A DNA stretch of 64,000 nucleotides from Streptomyces sp. ATexAB-D23 (GCF_000373645.1 NZ_KB892010.1:62001-126000); one strand, 5' to 3'; shown: positions 26,447-35,616, counted from the first letter of the stretch. Program-made: numbers and translations. The notes: a model not told the origin generated them from the letters alone.

Positions 26447-28477
26447 ATGGCCGAATCAATGACCGAATCATCGAAAATTACCCCCGTCCGGCTCGGAATC
26501 TTCGGCTGCGGGGCCGTCGCTCTGCGCTGTCACCTTCCGGCTCTGGCCCTGACCCCCGAGGTGCGCGTCGGGGCCCTGGTCGATTCGGACGTGCGGCAGG
26601 CCGAAGTGGCCGCCGAATTCATGGCCGGTGAGGGCCTCGGACCGCGCCCCGCCTACGTCGGGGACTCGCTCGACGCCGCACTGCCCCACATCGACGCGGC
26701 ACTCGTCTGCACGGCCCACACCTCGCACGGAGACGTGGCCGGTGCGCTGCTGCGCGCCGGCGTCCACGTCCTGGTCGAGAAGCCGCTGACGACGACGGTG
26801 GCCCAGGCCCGCGAACTGGCCCGGCTCGCCGCGGACACCGGGCTCGTCGTCCAGGTCGGTCACGTACGCCGCCTCTTCCCGGCCGCCGTATGGGTCGAAC
26901 GGGCCCTGGCCGCAGGGGACATCGGGGAACCGCTGCGGGTCCGCTGGCGCGAGGGCGGCCCCTACACCTGGCCGCTCGCCTCGCCCTCGATGTGGCGCCC
27001 CGATCTCGCCGGGGGCGGTGTCACCCTCGAAGTCGGGGCGCACGTCTTCGACCTGCTGCTGAGCTGGTTCGGCGGCGAGGCCGAGGTGACCGGCTACGCC
27101 GACGACCACCGGGGCGGGGTGGAGAGCGAATCGCTCACCCGCCTCACGCTCGGACCGGTGGAGGCCGAGGTCGAGCTGTCCCGCCTGCGCGACCTCGGCA
27201 ACACCCTGGAGATCGTGGGCTCCGAGGCCACGCTCCGGCTGGGTACGCGCTACCAGACCGAATACGAGATCATTCCCGCGGACGGCGGTCCGGCGCGGAG
27301 TGGAACCGTGCCCGTCCTGCCCCCGGCGGCAGGGGCCTGGTCCGAGCTGTTCGCGGCCCAGCTCCGCTCGTTCGCCCGAGCGGTCCGCCTCGGCGAACCC
27401 CCGCTGGCGGACGCGGAGGACGGACTGCGCACCGTCGCCATCGCGGAGACCTGCTACGCCGACAAGGGCCGCGGCACACTCGCGCTCCAGCCCGCACCGG
27501 CGGCGCCCCTGCCCGATGAGCGCCGCGCCGAGCTGTCCCGCCTCAAGGTCCTCGTGACCGGCGCGAGCGGCTTCGTCGGCGCCCGGACCGTGGAGCGGCT
27601 GGTCGGTGAGACGGACGCCGAAGTCGTCGCGGCGGTACGCGGCTACGAGCGGCTGGCCCGGCTCTCCGCGCTCGACCAGAGCCGGCTCTCCTTCGCCGTC
27701 ACCGACATCGACGAGCCGGCGAAGCTGGCCGAGTCCTTCGCCGGCGCCGATGTCGTCATCCACTGCGCCTACGGCAACGCGGGCGAGGTCGAGGCGCGCT
27801 GGCGGACCTCGGTCGAGGGCACCCGCAACGTCGTCGACGCGGCCCGGGACGCCGGTGTCCGTCGGGTCGTCGTCGTGAGTTCGGTTTCCGTGTACGCGCC
27901 CTCCGACGCCGAGACCCTCACCGAGGACAGCCCGCTCCTGGCCGAGGACCCGGACGACCGCGAGTACGGTCAGCAGAAGCTCGCGTCCGAGCTGATCGCC
28001 CTGGCCGGTGCGGGCGACGGCCCGGAGGTCGTCGTCGTCCAGCCCACCGTCATCTACGGCCCCCACGGACCCGGCTGGACCGTACGCGCGCTCACCAGGA
28101 TGCCCACCGATTCGGCGGTGCTGCCCAGTGGCGACGAGGGCACGTGCAACGCCGTGCACGTGGACGACGTCGTCACCTCGCTCCTGCTGGCCGCGACCGT
28201 GCCCGCCGCGGCCGGCCGCCGCTTCCTGATCTCCGGCGCCGCCGCCACGTCATGGGGGCGCTTCTACGACTCCTACCGGGCGATGCTGCCGCCCGCCACC
28301 GCCGCGCCCGAAGCCGGCGAGGGCCTTCCCGACTGGGAGCGGAGCGTCTACGGCTCCCCGTCGGCCGTCCGGATCGACGCGGCCCGCGAGGTGCTGGGCT
28401 ACCAGCCGGCGTACGACCTGCCGAGCGGCATGGAGACCGTACGCGCCTGGGCCGAACGCACGGGCCTGCTGGGCTGA
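26447..28477 (+). CDS. Bifunctional Gfo/Idh/MocA oxidoreductase - NAD-dependent epimerase fusion
   Basis: The 676-residue protein joins two enzymes. Residues 1-350 are a Gfo/Idh/MocA dehydrogenase: RLGIFGCGAVALRCHLPAL, VEKPLTTTVAQAREL with the conserved EKP, and GGGVTLEVGAHVFDLLL near the catalytic His. Residues 365-676 are an extended SDR/epimerase: KVLVTGASGFVGARTV, DVVIHCAYGNAGE, SSVSVYAPSD, and a YGQQKLASE Tyr-x-x-x-Lys site. Both ends look complete. Such pairs act on nucleotide sugars or inositols in antibiotic pathways. ATG 26447 follows GAAGGGTGG; ATG 26459 is an alternative. It starts a plus-strand group with the deacetylase and SET genes. Confidence 0.9.
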   Translation: MAESMTESSKITPVRLGIFGCGAVALRCHLPALALTPEVRVGALVDSDVRQAEVAAEFMAGEGLGPRPAYVGDSLDAALPHIDAALVCTAHTSHGDVAGALLRAGVHVLVEKPLTTTVAQARELARLAADTGLVVQVGHVRRLFPAAVWVERALAAGDIGEPLRVRWREGGPYTWPLASPSMWRPDLAGGGVTLEVGAHVFDLLLSWFGGEAEVTGYADDHRGGVESESLTRLTLGPVEAEVELSRLRDLGNTLEIVGSEATLRLGTRYQTEYEIIPADGGPARSGTVPVLPPAAGAWSELFAAQLRSFARAVRLGEPPLADAEDGLRTVAIAETCYADKGRGTLALQPAPAAPLPDERRAELSRLKVLVTGASGFVGARTVERLVGETDAEVVAAVRGYERLARLSALDQSRLSFAVTDIDEPAKLAESFAGADVVIHCAYGNAGEVEARWRTSVEGTRNVVDAARDAGVRRVVVVSSVSVYAPSDAETLTEDSPLLAEDPDDREYGQQKLASELIALAGAGDGPEVVVVQPTVIYGPHGPGWTVRALTRMPTDSAVLPSGDEGTCNAVHVDDVVTSLLLAATVPAAAGRRFLISGAAATSWGRFYDSYRAMLPPATAAPEAGEGLPDWERSVYGSPSAVRIDAAREVLGYQPAYDLPSGMETVRAWAERTGLLG

Positions 28478-28515
28478 CACCGGACCCCCGCGAACGAGGA
28501 CTTGGAGCGATTGGT

Positions 28516-29220
28516 GTGAGAGTAGTAGCGATAGCCCCGCACCCCGATGACGAACTCATCGGTGCCGGGGGCTCCCTGATCGCCCACGCCCGCGACGGCG
28601 CGGACATCACGACCGTGCACGTGGTCGAGAGGGACCGCAGCACCCTGGACGACGAACTGGACGACGCGGCGTTCCAGGCGGAGGTCGACCAGGCCAACAA
28701 GCTGCTCGGCGTCACGAGGTGCGTGCAGCTGTTCCGCCGCTCCCGGGACCTCTCGCTCAGCCGCGATCTGCGGCTGGCGCTCGTGGAGGTGCTGCGCACG
28801 CACCGGCCGGACATCGTCTACCTCCCGCACGCCGACGAGGCGGACCAGGAGCACGAGCTGGTCCACCGGCTGGCGATGGACGCCCTGTGGATGGCCGGTT
28901 CGAAGTTCTTCGGGGAGGCCGGCCCCGTCCCCGCGCCCCCGCCCTCCCTGATCCTCGGCTACGAGGTGTGGACGCCGATGAGACGGTTCTCCTACGTCCA
29001 GGACATCGGTGACGTGCTGGACCAGAAGGTCGAGGCCATGCGCGCCTACACCTCCCAGCTCCGTCACGCGCGCTGGGACTCCGCGATCCGGGGGCTGAGC
29101 GCCTACCGGGGGGCGGTCGCGCTCGGGGGCGGCTCGGCCGAGGTCTTCGAGGTCCTGCGGTACGCGCCACGGGGAGGCGTGCTGCCGGACGGGGCCGGAA
29201 CGGACCCCGCCCCCCGATGA
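28516..29220 (+). CDS. PIG-L/LmbE-family deacetylase
   Basis: The 234-residue protein starts VVAIAPHPDDELIGAGGSL, with the family metal-binding H-P-D-D motif, and has a later H-x-x-H near DEADQEHELVHRL. The family removes N-acetyl groups from sugars with zinc, as in mycothiol or aminosugar antibiotic pathways. GTG 28516 is chosen because GGAG lies 8 nt upstream. It follows the dehydrogenase-epimerase gene by 38 nt and overlaps the SET gene by 4 nt, so a coupled role in sugar processing is probable. Confidence 0.9.
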   Translation: MRVVAIAPHPDDELIGAGGSLIAHARDGADITTVHVVERDRSTLDDELDDAAFQAEVDQANKLLGVTRCVQLFRRSRDLSLSRDLRLALVEVLRTHRPDIVYLPHADEADQEHELVHRLAMDALWMAGSKFFGEAGPVPAPPPSLILGYEVWTPMRRFSYVQDIGDVLDQKVEAMRAYTSQLRHARWDSAIRGLSAYRGAVALGGGSAEVFEVLRYAPRGGVLPDGAGTDPAPR

Positions 29221-29753
29221 CCGCACACCACTACCCGGCCGACTGCTGGCTCACCCCCGCCGCCGTGGTCCGGCCGTCCGGGATCGAGGGCCTCGGCCTG
29301 TTCGCCTCCGAACCGATCAGGGCGGGGGACGTCGTGATGGTGCTGGGCGGGAAGGTCATCGACGACGCGGGGCTCGCCGCGCTCGTACCGCCCTACAGCA
29401 GCCTGGCGGTCGACCACGGCCGTCACCTGCTGCTCGATCCCGCGCATCCCGCGCGGTACGGGAACCACTCCTGCGACCCCAGCCTGTGGCACATCAGCGC
29501 GACATCGGTCGCCGCGCGCAGGGACATCGGCGTCCACGAGGAGCTGACCGTCGACTACGCCACCCACACGCTCGCCGAGACGTGGTCGATGGCCTGCCGG
29601 TGCGGGAGCGCGCTGTGCCGTGGGCGTGTCACCGGGGGCGACTGGCGGCTGAGCGGACTCCGGAACGCCTACGGCACGCACTGGGCGCCGCCCCTGCTCG
29701 AACGGATCGAGGCCCGCGGACACTCGACGCCGCCCGGTGACCCGCCGCCCTGA
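29217..29753 (+). CDS. SET-domain protein (lysine methyltransferase-like)
   Basis: The 178-residue protein has the SET-domain motif series: GIEGLGLFASEPIRAGDVV, GNHSCDPSLWHIS (the NHSCxPN-type site), EELTVDYATH (the ELxxDY site) and a post-SET-like Cys cluster CRCGSALCRG. SET enzymes transfer methyl from S-adenosylmethionine to lysine. In bacteria they are uncommon, and their targets are mostly unknown. It overlaps the deacetylase gene by 4 nt (ATGA) and ends the putative cluster. The target could be a protein or the product itself. Confidence 0.85.
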   Translation: MTAHHYPADCWLTPAAVVRPSGIEGLGLFASEPIRAGDVVMVLGGKVIDDAGLAALVPPYSSLAVDHGRHLLLDPAHPARYGNHSCDPSLWHISATSVAARRDIGVHEELTVDYATHTLAETWSMACRCGSALCRGRVTGGDWRLSGLRNAYGTHWAPPLLERIEARGHSTPPGDPPP

Positions 29754-29869
29754 GCGGTCCGGTACGCCCACCCCGGGACCGAACCGCCCACCGGATACGG
29801 CCCGGACGCGGTCCGCGTGTCCCGCGCGGTCACCGAAGGGCGCGGCCACTGACGGGTCCGGGGCCGCGG

Positions 29870-30517
29870 TCACGGGTTGTTCAGATACGCCAGCACCGCC
29901 AACACCCGGCGGTTGTTCGTGCCGTCGTCCGTGATGCCCAGCTTGCCGAACAGGGAGGTCGTGTACTTGCTGATCGCGCTGTCGCTGAGGAACAGGCGCC
30001 CCGCGATGGCCTGGTTGGACAGGCCCTGCGCCATCAGCGCCAGCACCGAGTGCTCGCGCTTTGTGAGTCCGCCCAGCCGGCGGTGCGACGAGCCGCTGGA
30101 CAGCAGCTTCGCGATGACCGCCGGGTCCATGGCCGTGCCCCCGGCCGCGACCCGCTCCAGCGCGTCGATGAACTGGTCCGCGTCGAACACGCTCTCCTTC
30201 AGGAAGTAGCCCACCCCGCCCGAGCCGTCGGCCAGCAACTCGCGGGCGTACAGCTGCTCCACGTACTGGGACAGGATCAGCACGGGCAGCCCGGGGAGGT
30301 CGGCGCGGGCGGCCAGTGCCGCGCGCAGGCCCTCGTCGGTCTGCGTCGGCGGCATGCGGACGTCCACCACCGCCACGTCGGGGCGGAACTCGCGCAGCGC
30401 GGCCAGCGTCCCGGGCCCGGTCGTGGCCGTACCCACCACCTCGTGGCCGTACGCCTCGATGAGGCGGACCATGCCGTCGCGCAGGAGATACAGGTCCTCG
30501 GCTACAACGATTCGCAT
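29870..30517 (-). CDS. LuxR-family (NarL-type) response regulator
   Basis: The 215-residue protein has a receiver domain with the phospho-acceptor Asp in AVVDVRMPP near residue 52 and acidic residues AEDLYLL near the start. The C-terminal LuxR helix-turn-helix reads LTKREHSVLALMAQGLSNQAIAGRLFLSD (key part LSNQAIAGRLFLSD). It overlaps the upstream histidine kinase gene by 16 nt, so the two form one two-component system. Targets are not visible. Confidence 0.93.
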   Translation of the reverse strand: MRIVVAEDLYLLRDGMVRLIEAYGHEVVGTATTGPGTLAALREFRPDVAVVDVRMPPTQTDEGLRAALAARADLPGLPVLILSQYVEQLYARELLADGSGGVGYFLKESVFDADQFIDALERVAAGGTAMDPAVIAKLLSSGSSHRRLGGLTKREHSVLALMAQGLSNQAIAGRLFLSDSAISKYTTSLFGKLGITDDGTNNRRVLAVLAYLNNP

Positions 30518-31749
30518 GGCACCATGATCCTCGCGCGGGTCGGGCCGCCGGGCGGGCTCGTGAGGTCCAGGGTGCCGTCGAAGACCGCCAGCCGCCCCCG
30601 CAGCCCCGCCAGCCCGCCGCCGTCACGGACGACGGCCCCGCCGCGCCCGTCGTCCTCGGCCTCGACCACGAGACCGGTGGCGTCCCGGACGAGGGAGATC
30701 CGCAGCCGGGTCGCGCGGGCGTGCTTGACCGCGTTGGTGAGCAGTTCGGCGACACCGAAGTACACCGCCGACTCGACGGGCGCGGCCGGCCGTTCGGGCA
30801 CGGCGGCACTCACCTCCGTTTCGAGCGGGCTGTCCAGGGCCAGGGCCCGCACGGCGTCGACCAGACCCCGGTCGTTGAGCACGGGCGGGTTGATGCCGCG
30901 GACCAGGGCGCGCAGCTCGGCCAGCGAGGCGGTGGCACCGGCCCGCGCCTCGCGCATCAGCGCCCTGGCCCGGTCGGGGTCGGTCTCCATCAGCTTCTCC
31001 ACCGTGGCCAGCGAGAGCCCGAGCGCGACGAGCCGGGCCTGCGCCCCGTCGTGCAGGTCGCGCTCGATGCGGTGGATCTCGGCGGCCTGCGCGACCGTCG
31101 CGTCCGCCCGCCGGCCGGTGAGCTGGTCCACCCGGTCGGCCAGCGCCATCCTGGCCGACGGCCGCAGGAAGCGGACCGCGACCGGGGCGAGGGGCCGCCA
31201 GGCGTACGGGGCGGAGGCGACGGCCACGACGAGCCCGGCGACCCGGCCGGCGGTCCCGGTGCCGAGCCCGGCGGCGGCCAGGACCACCCCGGCCGGCGGG
31301 ACGATCGCGACGAGCCCCGCCGTGAACGGGACGATCGCGGTGAACCGCAGGTCGCGCCAGTTGGCCGGGTCCTTCCAGCGCAACCGCCACCGCTGGTCCA
31401 ACAGGGCGTCACGGCGGGTGCGGTGGTAGTCGAAGCCGTTCCACCAGTAACCGGTGGCCATCCTCGTGACCGGCGGCGCCTCGCGGTAGCCGGACGCGAT
31501 CCCGGTGCCCGTCCAGCGGGCGACCAGGAAGCGGACGGCCCGGCAGACGGGCCGCGCCGTCAGGAGCGAACCCACGCCCACCAGCAGCACGGGAGCCACC
31601 CACGACCACGGGTTCCCCGGCCCCCACCACACCCCCAGCGCCACCGCGCCCGCCCATACGCCCGGGACCAGCAGCGTGACGGCGGCGACGGCACACGCCC
31701 GTACGAAGCCGACGCCGACCCGGGCCGGCCACGAACCCAGCACTCTCAT
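30502..31749 (-). CDS. Two-component sensor histidine kinase (HisKA_3 family)
   Basis: The 415-residue protein has N-terminal membrane segments (about residues 12-65 and 140-185). The HisKA_3 dimerisation/phospho-acceptor site is IHRIERDLHDGAQARLVALG (key part RDLHDGAQARL). A HATPase domain follows with ELLTNAVKHARAT and an EDDGRGGA G1 motif. Its partner response regulator is encoded 16 nt overlapping downstream. ATG 31749 gives MRVLGSW; the divergent small membrane protein starts 151 nt away. Confidence 0.92.
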   Translation of the reverse strand: MRVLGSWPARVGVGFVRACAVAAVTLLVPGVWAGAVALGVWWGPGNPWSWVAPVLLVGVGSLLTARPVCRAVRFLVARWTGTGIASGYREAPPVTRMATGYWWNGFDYHRTRRDALLDQRWRLRWKDPANWRDLRFTAIVPFTAGLVAIVPPAGVVLAAAGLGTGTAGRVAGLVVAVASAPYAWRPLAPVAVRFLRPSARMALADRVDQLTGRRADATVAQAAEIHRIERDLHDGAQARLVALGLSLATVEKLMETDPDRARALMREARAGATASLAELRALVRGINPPVLNDRGLVDAVRALALDSPLETEVSAAVPERPAAPVESAVYFGVAELLTNAVKHARATRLRISLVRDATGLVVEAEDDGRGGAVVRDGGGLAGLRGRLAVFDGTLDLTSPPGGPTRARIMVPCESL

Positions 31750-31899
31750 CTCTCGCCCTCCGCGTTCTGTCCGGTGCCTCCACTCTGTACCGCGCGGAAC
31801 GCGTCGAGACCCTGCTCGGCGAAGGAGTGGGTCCAGCCCCACCCCCTTGTGCGTCCAGACGCATACCGGGCCGGACCGGCGGTTCGTAGCGTCGTCGGC

Positions 31900-32328
31900 A
31901 TGGACTTCCGGACGAACACCCGGCCCGCGGAGAATCCCGCCGCCCGGCAGGCGCTCGACGCGGCGCGCAACAGCATCGGGCTCTACGGCGTACTCGGCGC
32001 CGCCGCTCTCGTCGCGGTCGCCGCGGTGGCCGCCACCGGGCACACGGTGAACACCTTCATGTGGGTCCGCGCGGCCCTGCTGCCCGTGATCGCGTACGTG
32101 GTCCTGCGGGTCCTCGCCGCCGCCGCCCGGGGCTCCCGCCGCGCCTTCGAGCGTGTGAGCGCCCTCGCGGTGATCATGCCGGTCGCGATCATCGGCGTGG
32201 ACCTGATCCCGGGGGTGTGCCCGCCCTGGTACGCGGTGGTGCAGACGCTCTGCGTGCTGCCGGTGATCCGCGTCGCGTTCCTCACCCGGGGCGCGGCCCT
32301 GAAGGCGGCCTTCCCGAAGGCGGGCTGA
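31900..32328 (+). CDS. Small multi-pass membrane protein, unknown
   Basis: The 142-residue protein has four hydrophobic segments (about 27-46, 52-72, 88-108 and 112-130). No family is recognised. ATG 31900 lies right after GTAGCG-like sequence, so the transcript may be leaderless. It is divergent from the histidine kinase gene, an arrangement often seen when a two-component system controls a small membrane protein; that link is inference. Confidence 0.7.
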   Translation: MDFRTNTRPAENPAARQALDAARNSIGLYGVLGAAALVAVAAVAATGHTVNTFMWVRAALLPVIAYVVLRVLAAAARGSRRAFERVSALAVIMPVAIIGVDLIPGVCPPWYAVVQTLCVLPVIRVAFLTRGAALKAAFPKAG

Positions 32329-32347
32329 GGCGGCGGCGGTTGGGCGT

Positions 32348-32845
32348 TCAGGCCGTGGTCCCGCCCTCCTGGAGCGGCTTGGCGTAGCAGCGGCTGCTGT
32401 CGTACGTGCGGTAGTGGCCGAACTTCTCGCACGGCGCGTACCCGCTGGAGAGGTAGAGGGCGATGGCCTCCGGCTGCTGGTCACCGGTCTCCAGCACCAT
32501 GCGCGTGCGCCCCGCCGCCCGCGCGTCGGCCTCCAGCGCGGCCAGGATGCGGCGGGCCAGGCCCCGGCCGCGCCCCTCGGGTATCACGTACATACGCTTC
32601 AGCTCGGCGTCGCCGTCCGAGTAGCCTTCCTCGTTGCGCTCCTGCGCGCGCCAGCCGCCCGTGGCGACCGGCAGGTCCGACGCGTCGTACGCGATCAGGT
32701 ACAGGCCGTGAGGCGGGTCGAACATCGTCGCGTCCAGCGGTGTGATGTCGCCCTCGTCGCCGTAGCGCTCGGCGTATTCGAGCTGCACGCGATCGTTGAG
32801 TTTGACGGCATCGGGGTGGTCGAAGGCCCGGACGTGGATATTCAT
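32348..32845 (-). CDS. GNAT-family N-acetyltransferase
   Basis: The 165-residue protein has the GNAT acetyl-CoA site: LKRMYVIPEGRGRGLARRIL, with the R/Q-x-x-G-x-G/A pattern, then a C-terminal LYLSSGYAPCEKFGHY motif. The substrate is not readable. A start three codons upstream (ATG 32854) is an alternative. It stands alone, convergent with the small membrane protein gene and divergent from exonuclease III. Confidence 0.85.
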   Translation of the reverse strand: MNIHVRAFDHPDAVKLNDRVQLEYAERYGDEGDITPLDATMFDPPHGLYLIAYDASDLPVATGGWRAQERNEEGYSDGDAELKRMYVIPEGRGRGLARRILAALEADARAAGRTRMVLETGDQQPEAIALYLSSGYAPCEKFGHYRTYDSSRCYAKPLQEGGTTA

Positions 32846-32894
32846 GCGTGGCATCGTACATGTATGCGGCACTGATCGTCGGTATCGTGCCGGA

Positions 32895-33710
32895 ATGCTC
32901 ACCGTGACCTCTGTGAATGTAAACGGTCTCCGCGCCGCGGCGAAGAAGGGCTTCGTCGAGTGGCTGGCGCAGACCGACGCCGACGTGATCTGCCTCCAGG
33001 AGGTGCGCGCCGAGGCGCGGCAGCTGCCCGATGAGGTCCGTGAGCCCGAGGGCTGGCACACCGTGCACGCCCCGGCCGCCGCCAAGGGCCGGGCCGGCGT
33101 CTCCGTCTACTCCCGGCGGGCCCCGGAGCGCGTACAGATCGGCTTCGGCGGGTACGGCCACGCCGGCTGCGAGGAGTTCGACACGAGCGGCCGGTACGTC
33201 GAGATCGACCTGCCCGGCGTCACGGTCGCCAGCCTCTACCTGCCCTCCGGCGAGGTCGGCACCGAGCGCCAGGACGAGAAGGAGCGCTTCATGGCGGCCT
33301 TCCTGCTCTACCTCGTCGGCCTGAAGGCCCGCGCCGCCGCCGACGGCCGCGAGGTCGTCGTCTGCGGCGACTGGAACATCGCCCATCAGGAGGCGGACCT
33401 CAAGAACTGGCGGGCCAACCGCAAGAGCTCCGGCTTCCTCCCCGAGGAACGGGAGTGGCTGACCCGCGTCTTCACCGAGGCCGCGTACGTCGACGTCGTC
33501 CGCACCCTGCACCCGGACGTCGAGGGTCCGTATTCGTGGTGGTCCTACCGCGGCCGCGCCTTCGACAACGACACCGGCTGGCGGATCGACTACCAGGTGG
33601 CGACCCCGGGCCTCGCCGCCCGCGCGGTGAAGGCCTGGGTCGAGCGCGCCGCCACCCACGGCGAACGCTGGAGCGACCACGCGCCCGTGACGGTGGTGTA
33701 CGAGCAGTAG
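32895..33710 (+). CDS. xth: Exodeoxyribonuclease III (AP endonuclease)
   Basis: The 271-residue protein has the family sites VNVNGLRAAAKKGF, LQEVRAE (metal-binding Glu), VCGDWNIAHQEADLKNW (Asp/Asn pair) and the terminal WSDHAPVTV (catalytic Asp-His). It repairs abasic and oxidised 3' ends in DNA with Mg2+. ATG 32895 gives MLTVTSVNVNG as in homologues. It is divergent from a GNAT gene and has no clear operon partner. Confidence 0.95.
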   Translation: MLTVTSVNVNGLRAAAKKGFVEWLAQTDADVICLQEVRAEARQLPDEVREPEGWHTVHAPAAAKGRAGVSVYSRRAPERVQIGFGGYGHAGCEEFDTSGRYVEIDLPGVTVASLYLPSGEVGTERQDEKERFMAAFLLYLVGLKARAAADGREVVVCGDWNIAHQEADLKNWRANRKSSGFLPEEREWLTRVFTEAAYVDVVRTLHPDVEGPYSWWSYRGRAFDNDTGWRIDYQVATPGLAARAVKAWVERAATHGERWSDHAPVTVVYEQ

Positions 33711-33811
33711 GGAGTGGCGGCGGCTCGCCCTCTCTGGGCGGACCGGGACGACGGCCGCCCTGCCGCCGCGTGCCCGGCAGGCCCCGGCGGCAGCACCGCG
33801 GCGCCGCTACC

Positions 33812-34318
33812 TCACAGCGCCCGGCGCATGCAGCTCCGGGGCCACCGGTCCAGGCCGTGTGCCGCTTCGTGTTCGCGGATCCTCCGCAGCCCCGGGGTGA
33901 GCCCGCCGTCGTCCAGGAGCTGGAAACCGCAGCGTTCGTAGTAGGGGGCGTTCCAGGGGACCTCGGTGAATGTGGTGAGGGTCAGGGCGGGCGCCCCCTC
34001 GCGCGTGGCCTGGTGCGCCAGATGGTCCAGCAGCGACCGGCCGACGCCGCGGCGCGCGCTGTCCGGGTGCACCGAGACCTGTTCGACATGGAGGTTGCCG
34101 TCGACACGGTCGGCGATCAGGTAGGCGACCGGGGCGTCGGCTTCGTCGGCCGCGACCCAGGCCAGTGCGGCCTGTTGGTAGCGGGCGAGCTCTTCGAGCG
34201 GGAGCGGCTCGTCGTCGGCGATCTCCGGCATGCCGATGTCGCGGAAGCACCGGCCCGCGGCCCGCTCGATCTCCTGGAGAAGGGGCAGCTCGTCCGGCCC
34301 CACGGCTCGCATACGCAT
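33812..34318 (-). CDS. GNAT-family N-acetyltransferase
   Basis: The 168-residue protein has HVEQVSVHPDSARRGVGRSLLDH, the acetyl-CoA-binding V-x-x-x-x-R-R-x-G-x-G pattern, and the later TFTEVPWNAPYYERCGF. It belongs to a well-spread actinobacterial GNAT group with unknown small-molecule substrates. ATG 34318 gives MRMRAVGPDEL; a longer start (34360) adds 14 residues of less typical sequence. Confidence 0.85.
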   Translation of the reverse strand: MRMRAVGPDELPLLQEIERAAGRCFRDIGMPEIADDEPLPLEELARYQQAALAWVAADEADAPVAYLIADRVDGNLHVEQVSVHPDSARRGVGRSLLDHLAHQATREGAPALTLTTFTEVPWNAPYYERCGFQLLDDGGLTPGLRRIREHEAAHGLDRWPRSCMRRAL

Positions 34319-34423
34319 GGGCGCATTGTTCAGGACCGGCCGTTGCGGGGCCACCGACATATCCGCCGGACGTGGGCGGGCCCCTGCCGTACGCGGCTCA
34401 CGAGCCGTGGCGGTCCCTGTGCG

Positions 34424-35572
34424 TCAGGCGCGGCGCCAGCGGTAGTCCGCGCCCTTGCCGTACTGGCACTTCATGAGCGTTCCGGCATCGGTGTAGCCGA
34501 GGGCTCCGGGGTCTCCGCACCAGGCTCCGGGGTGTACGCCCCGCTGCGGTCCCGGGGCGGCGGCGGGGCCGTCCCCCGTCGTGCCGTCCCCCGTCGTGCC
34601 GTCGTCGGTCGTGTCGTCGGCTTCGTCATCCGTGGGTTCGGGGCCGGGCATGCCGGTCGTGTCGTCGACGTTCTCCTCGGAGCAGCCGCCGTCGTCCGGG
34701 TCGGCGATCGTCACGAGCCACAGTTCGTCGCTCTCGTGGACGCCGTCGCCGTAGTCCTCCTGAAGGCTCAGCCGGTGATCGGGGTTGCGGCCCCAGTCGT
34801 AGTCGGCCAGACCGTCGTCGGTCGTCAGTTCGGCGGTGCACACGGGCCAGCCGGCGAACGAGGACCGTCCCTCGTAACCGTCGCTGTACCTGTCCAGGTT
34901 CAGCGGATCGCCGGTGGCGTGGTTCCTGACGACGACGTGTCCCCGGTCGTGTTCCCGCAGCAGGGACCACGCCTCGGCCCACGTCCTGTCCGGCAGGTCT
35001 TCGTCCGTCGCGAGCGACGGCGTACCGCCTCCCTCGTCGTCCGTCCCGGAGGGGGTGGGGCCAGGGGCGGCGGCCACGGATTGCGCGGGCTGCCCGCCAT
35101 CGGCGTGCTCGGCTATGAGCGCCGTGACGGCGAACGTCAGCAGGAGCGCGAAGACGGCCAGAGTCCACTTCGCGGAGGAGGGCCAACGCGAAGAACGCGA
35201 AGAACGCGCCGGGTCGTCGGCCGCAGGTGTCCGCGCCGCGTGCCCGGCCGCCGGCTCCGCCTCCTGGCGGGCGGGGGCGGGTGGGCGCCCTTGGCAGAGG
35301 TCGCAGCGGTATACGTCCCGGCTGATCCGGGTACGCGCGGCCCGCGTGGTACCGCACCGGTCGCAGGCCGGCCTCGGCGGCTTCGGCCCCCCGGGGGGCT
35401 CGGGAGCGTGCCACCGCTGCACGATCCCGTTGGGCCGCTCCCTGCGCACACCCGCCGGAGGATGCCCCGCGGCGCGCGCGTGTCCGCGCACCGCCGAGGC
35501 GATCGTCACCCCCTCGGGCTGAGCGACCGTGCCGCCGCACGCCTCGCACGTCCAGCGATCCGATTCCGCCAT
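34424..35572 (-). CDS. Zinc-ribbon, single-pass membrane protein with secreted acidic region, unknown
   Basis: The 382-residue protein starts with a Cys pair motif (CEACGGTV), a second ACDRCGTTRAA and a third DVYRCDLCQG, which suggest zinc ribbons. A membrane segment lies at about residues 136-158. The remaining outer part is acidic, with DDEGGG and DDTTDDGTTGDG low-complexity stretches and a Cys near the end. It may sense or bind something outside the cell, but no family is recognised. It starts 44 nt before the MerR gene ends, with separate expression likely. Confidence 0.6.
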   Translation of the reverse strand: MAESDRWTCEACGGTVAQPEGVTIASAVRGHARAAGHPPAGVRRERPNGIVQRWHAPEPPGGPKPPRPACDRCGTTRAARTRISRDVYRCDLCQGRPPAPARQEAEPAAGHAARTPAADDPARSSRSSRWPSSAKWTLAVFALLLTFAVTALIAEHADGGQPAQSVAAAPGPTPSGTDDEGGGTPSLATDEDLPDRTWAEAWSLLREHDRGHVVVRNHATGDPLNLDRYSDGYEGRSSFAGWPVCTAELTTDDGLADYDWGRNPDHRLSLQEDYGDGVHESDELWLVTIADPDDGGCSEENVDDTTGMPGPEPTDDEADDTTDDGTTGDGTTGDGPAAAPGPQRGVHPGAWCGDPGALGYTDAGTLMKCQYGKGADYRWRRA

Positions 35573-35616
35573 GTGCCGCCCCCGTCCCCCGCGTCTCCGG
35601 CTGCCGCTCCCGTCCC

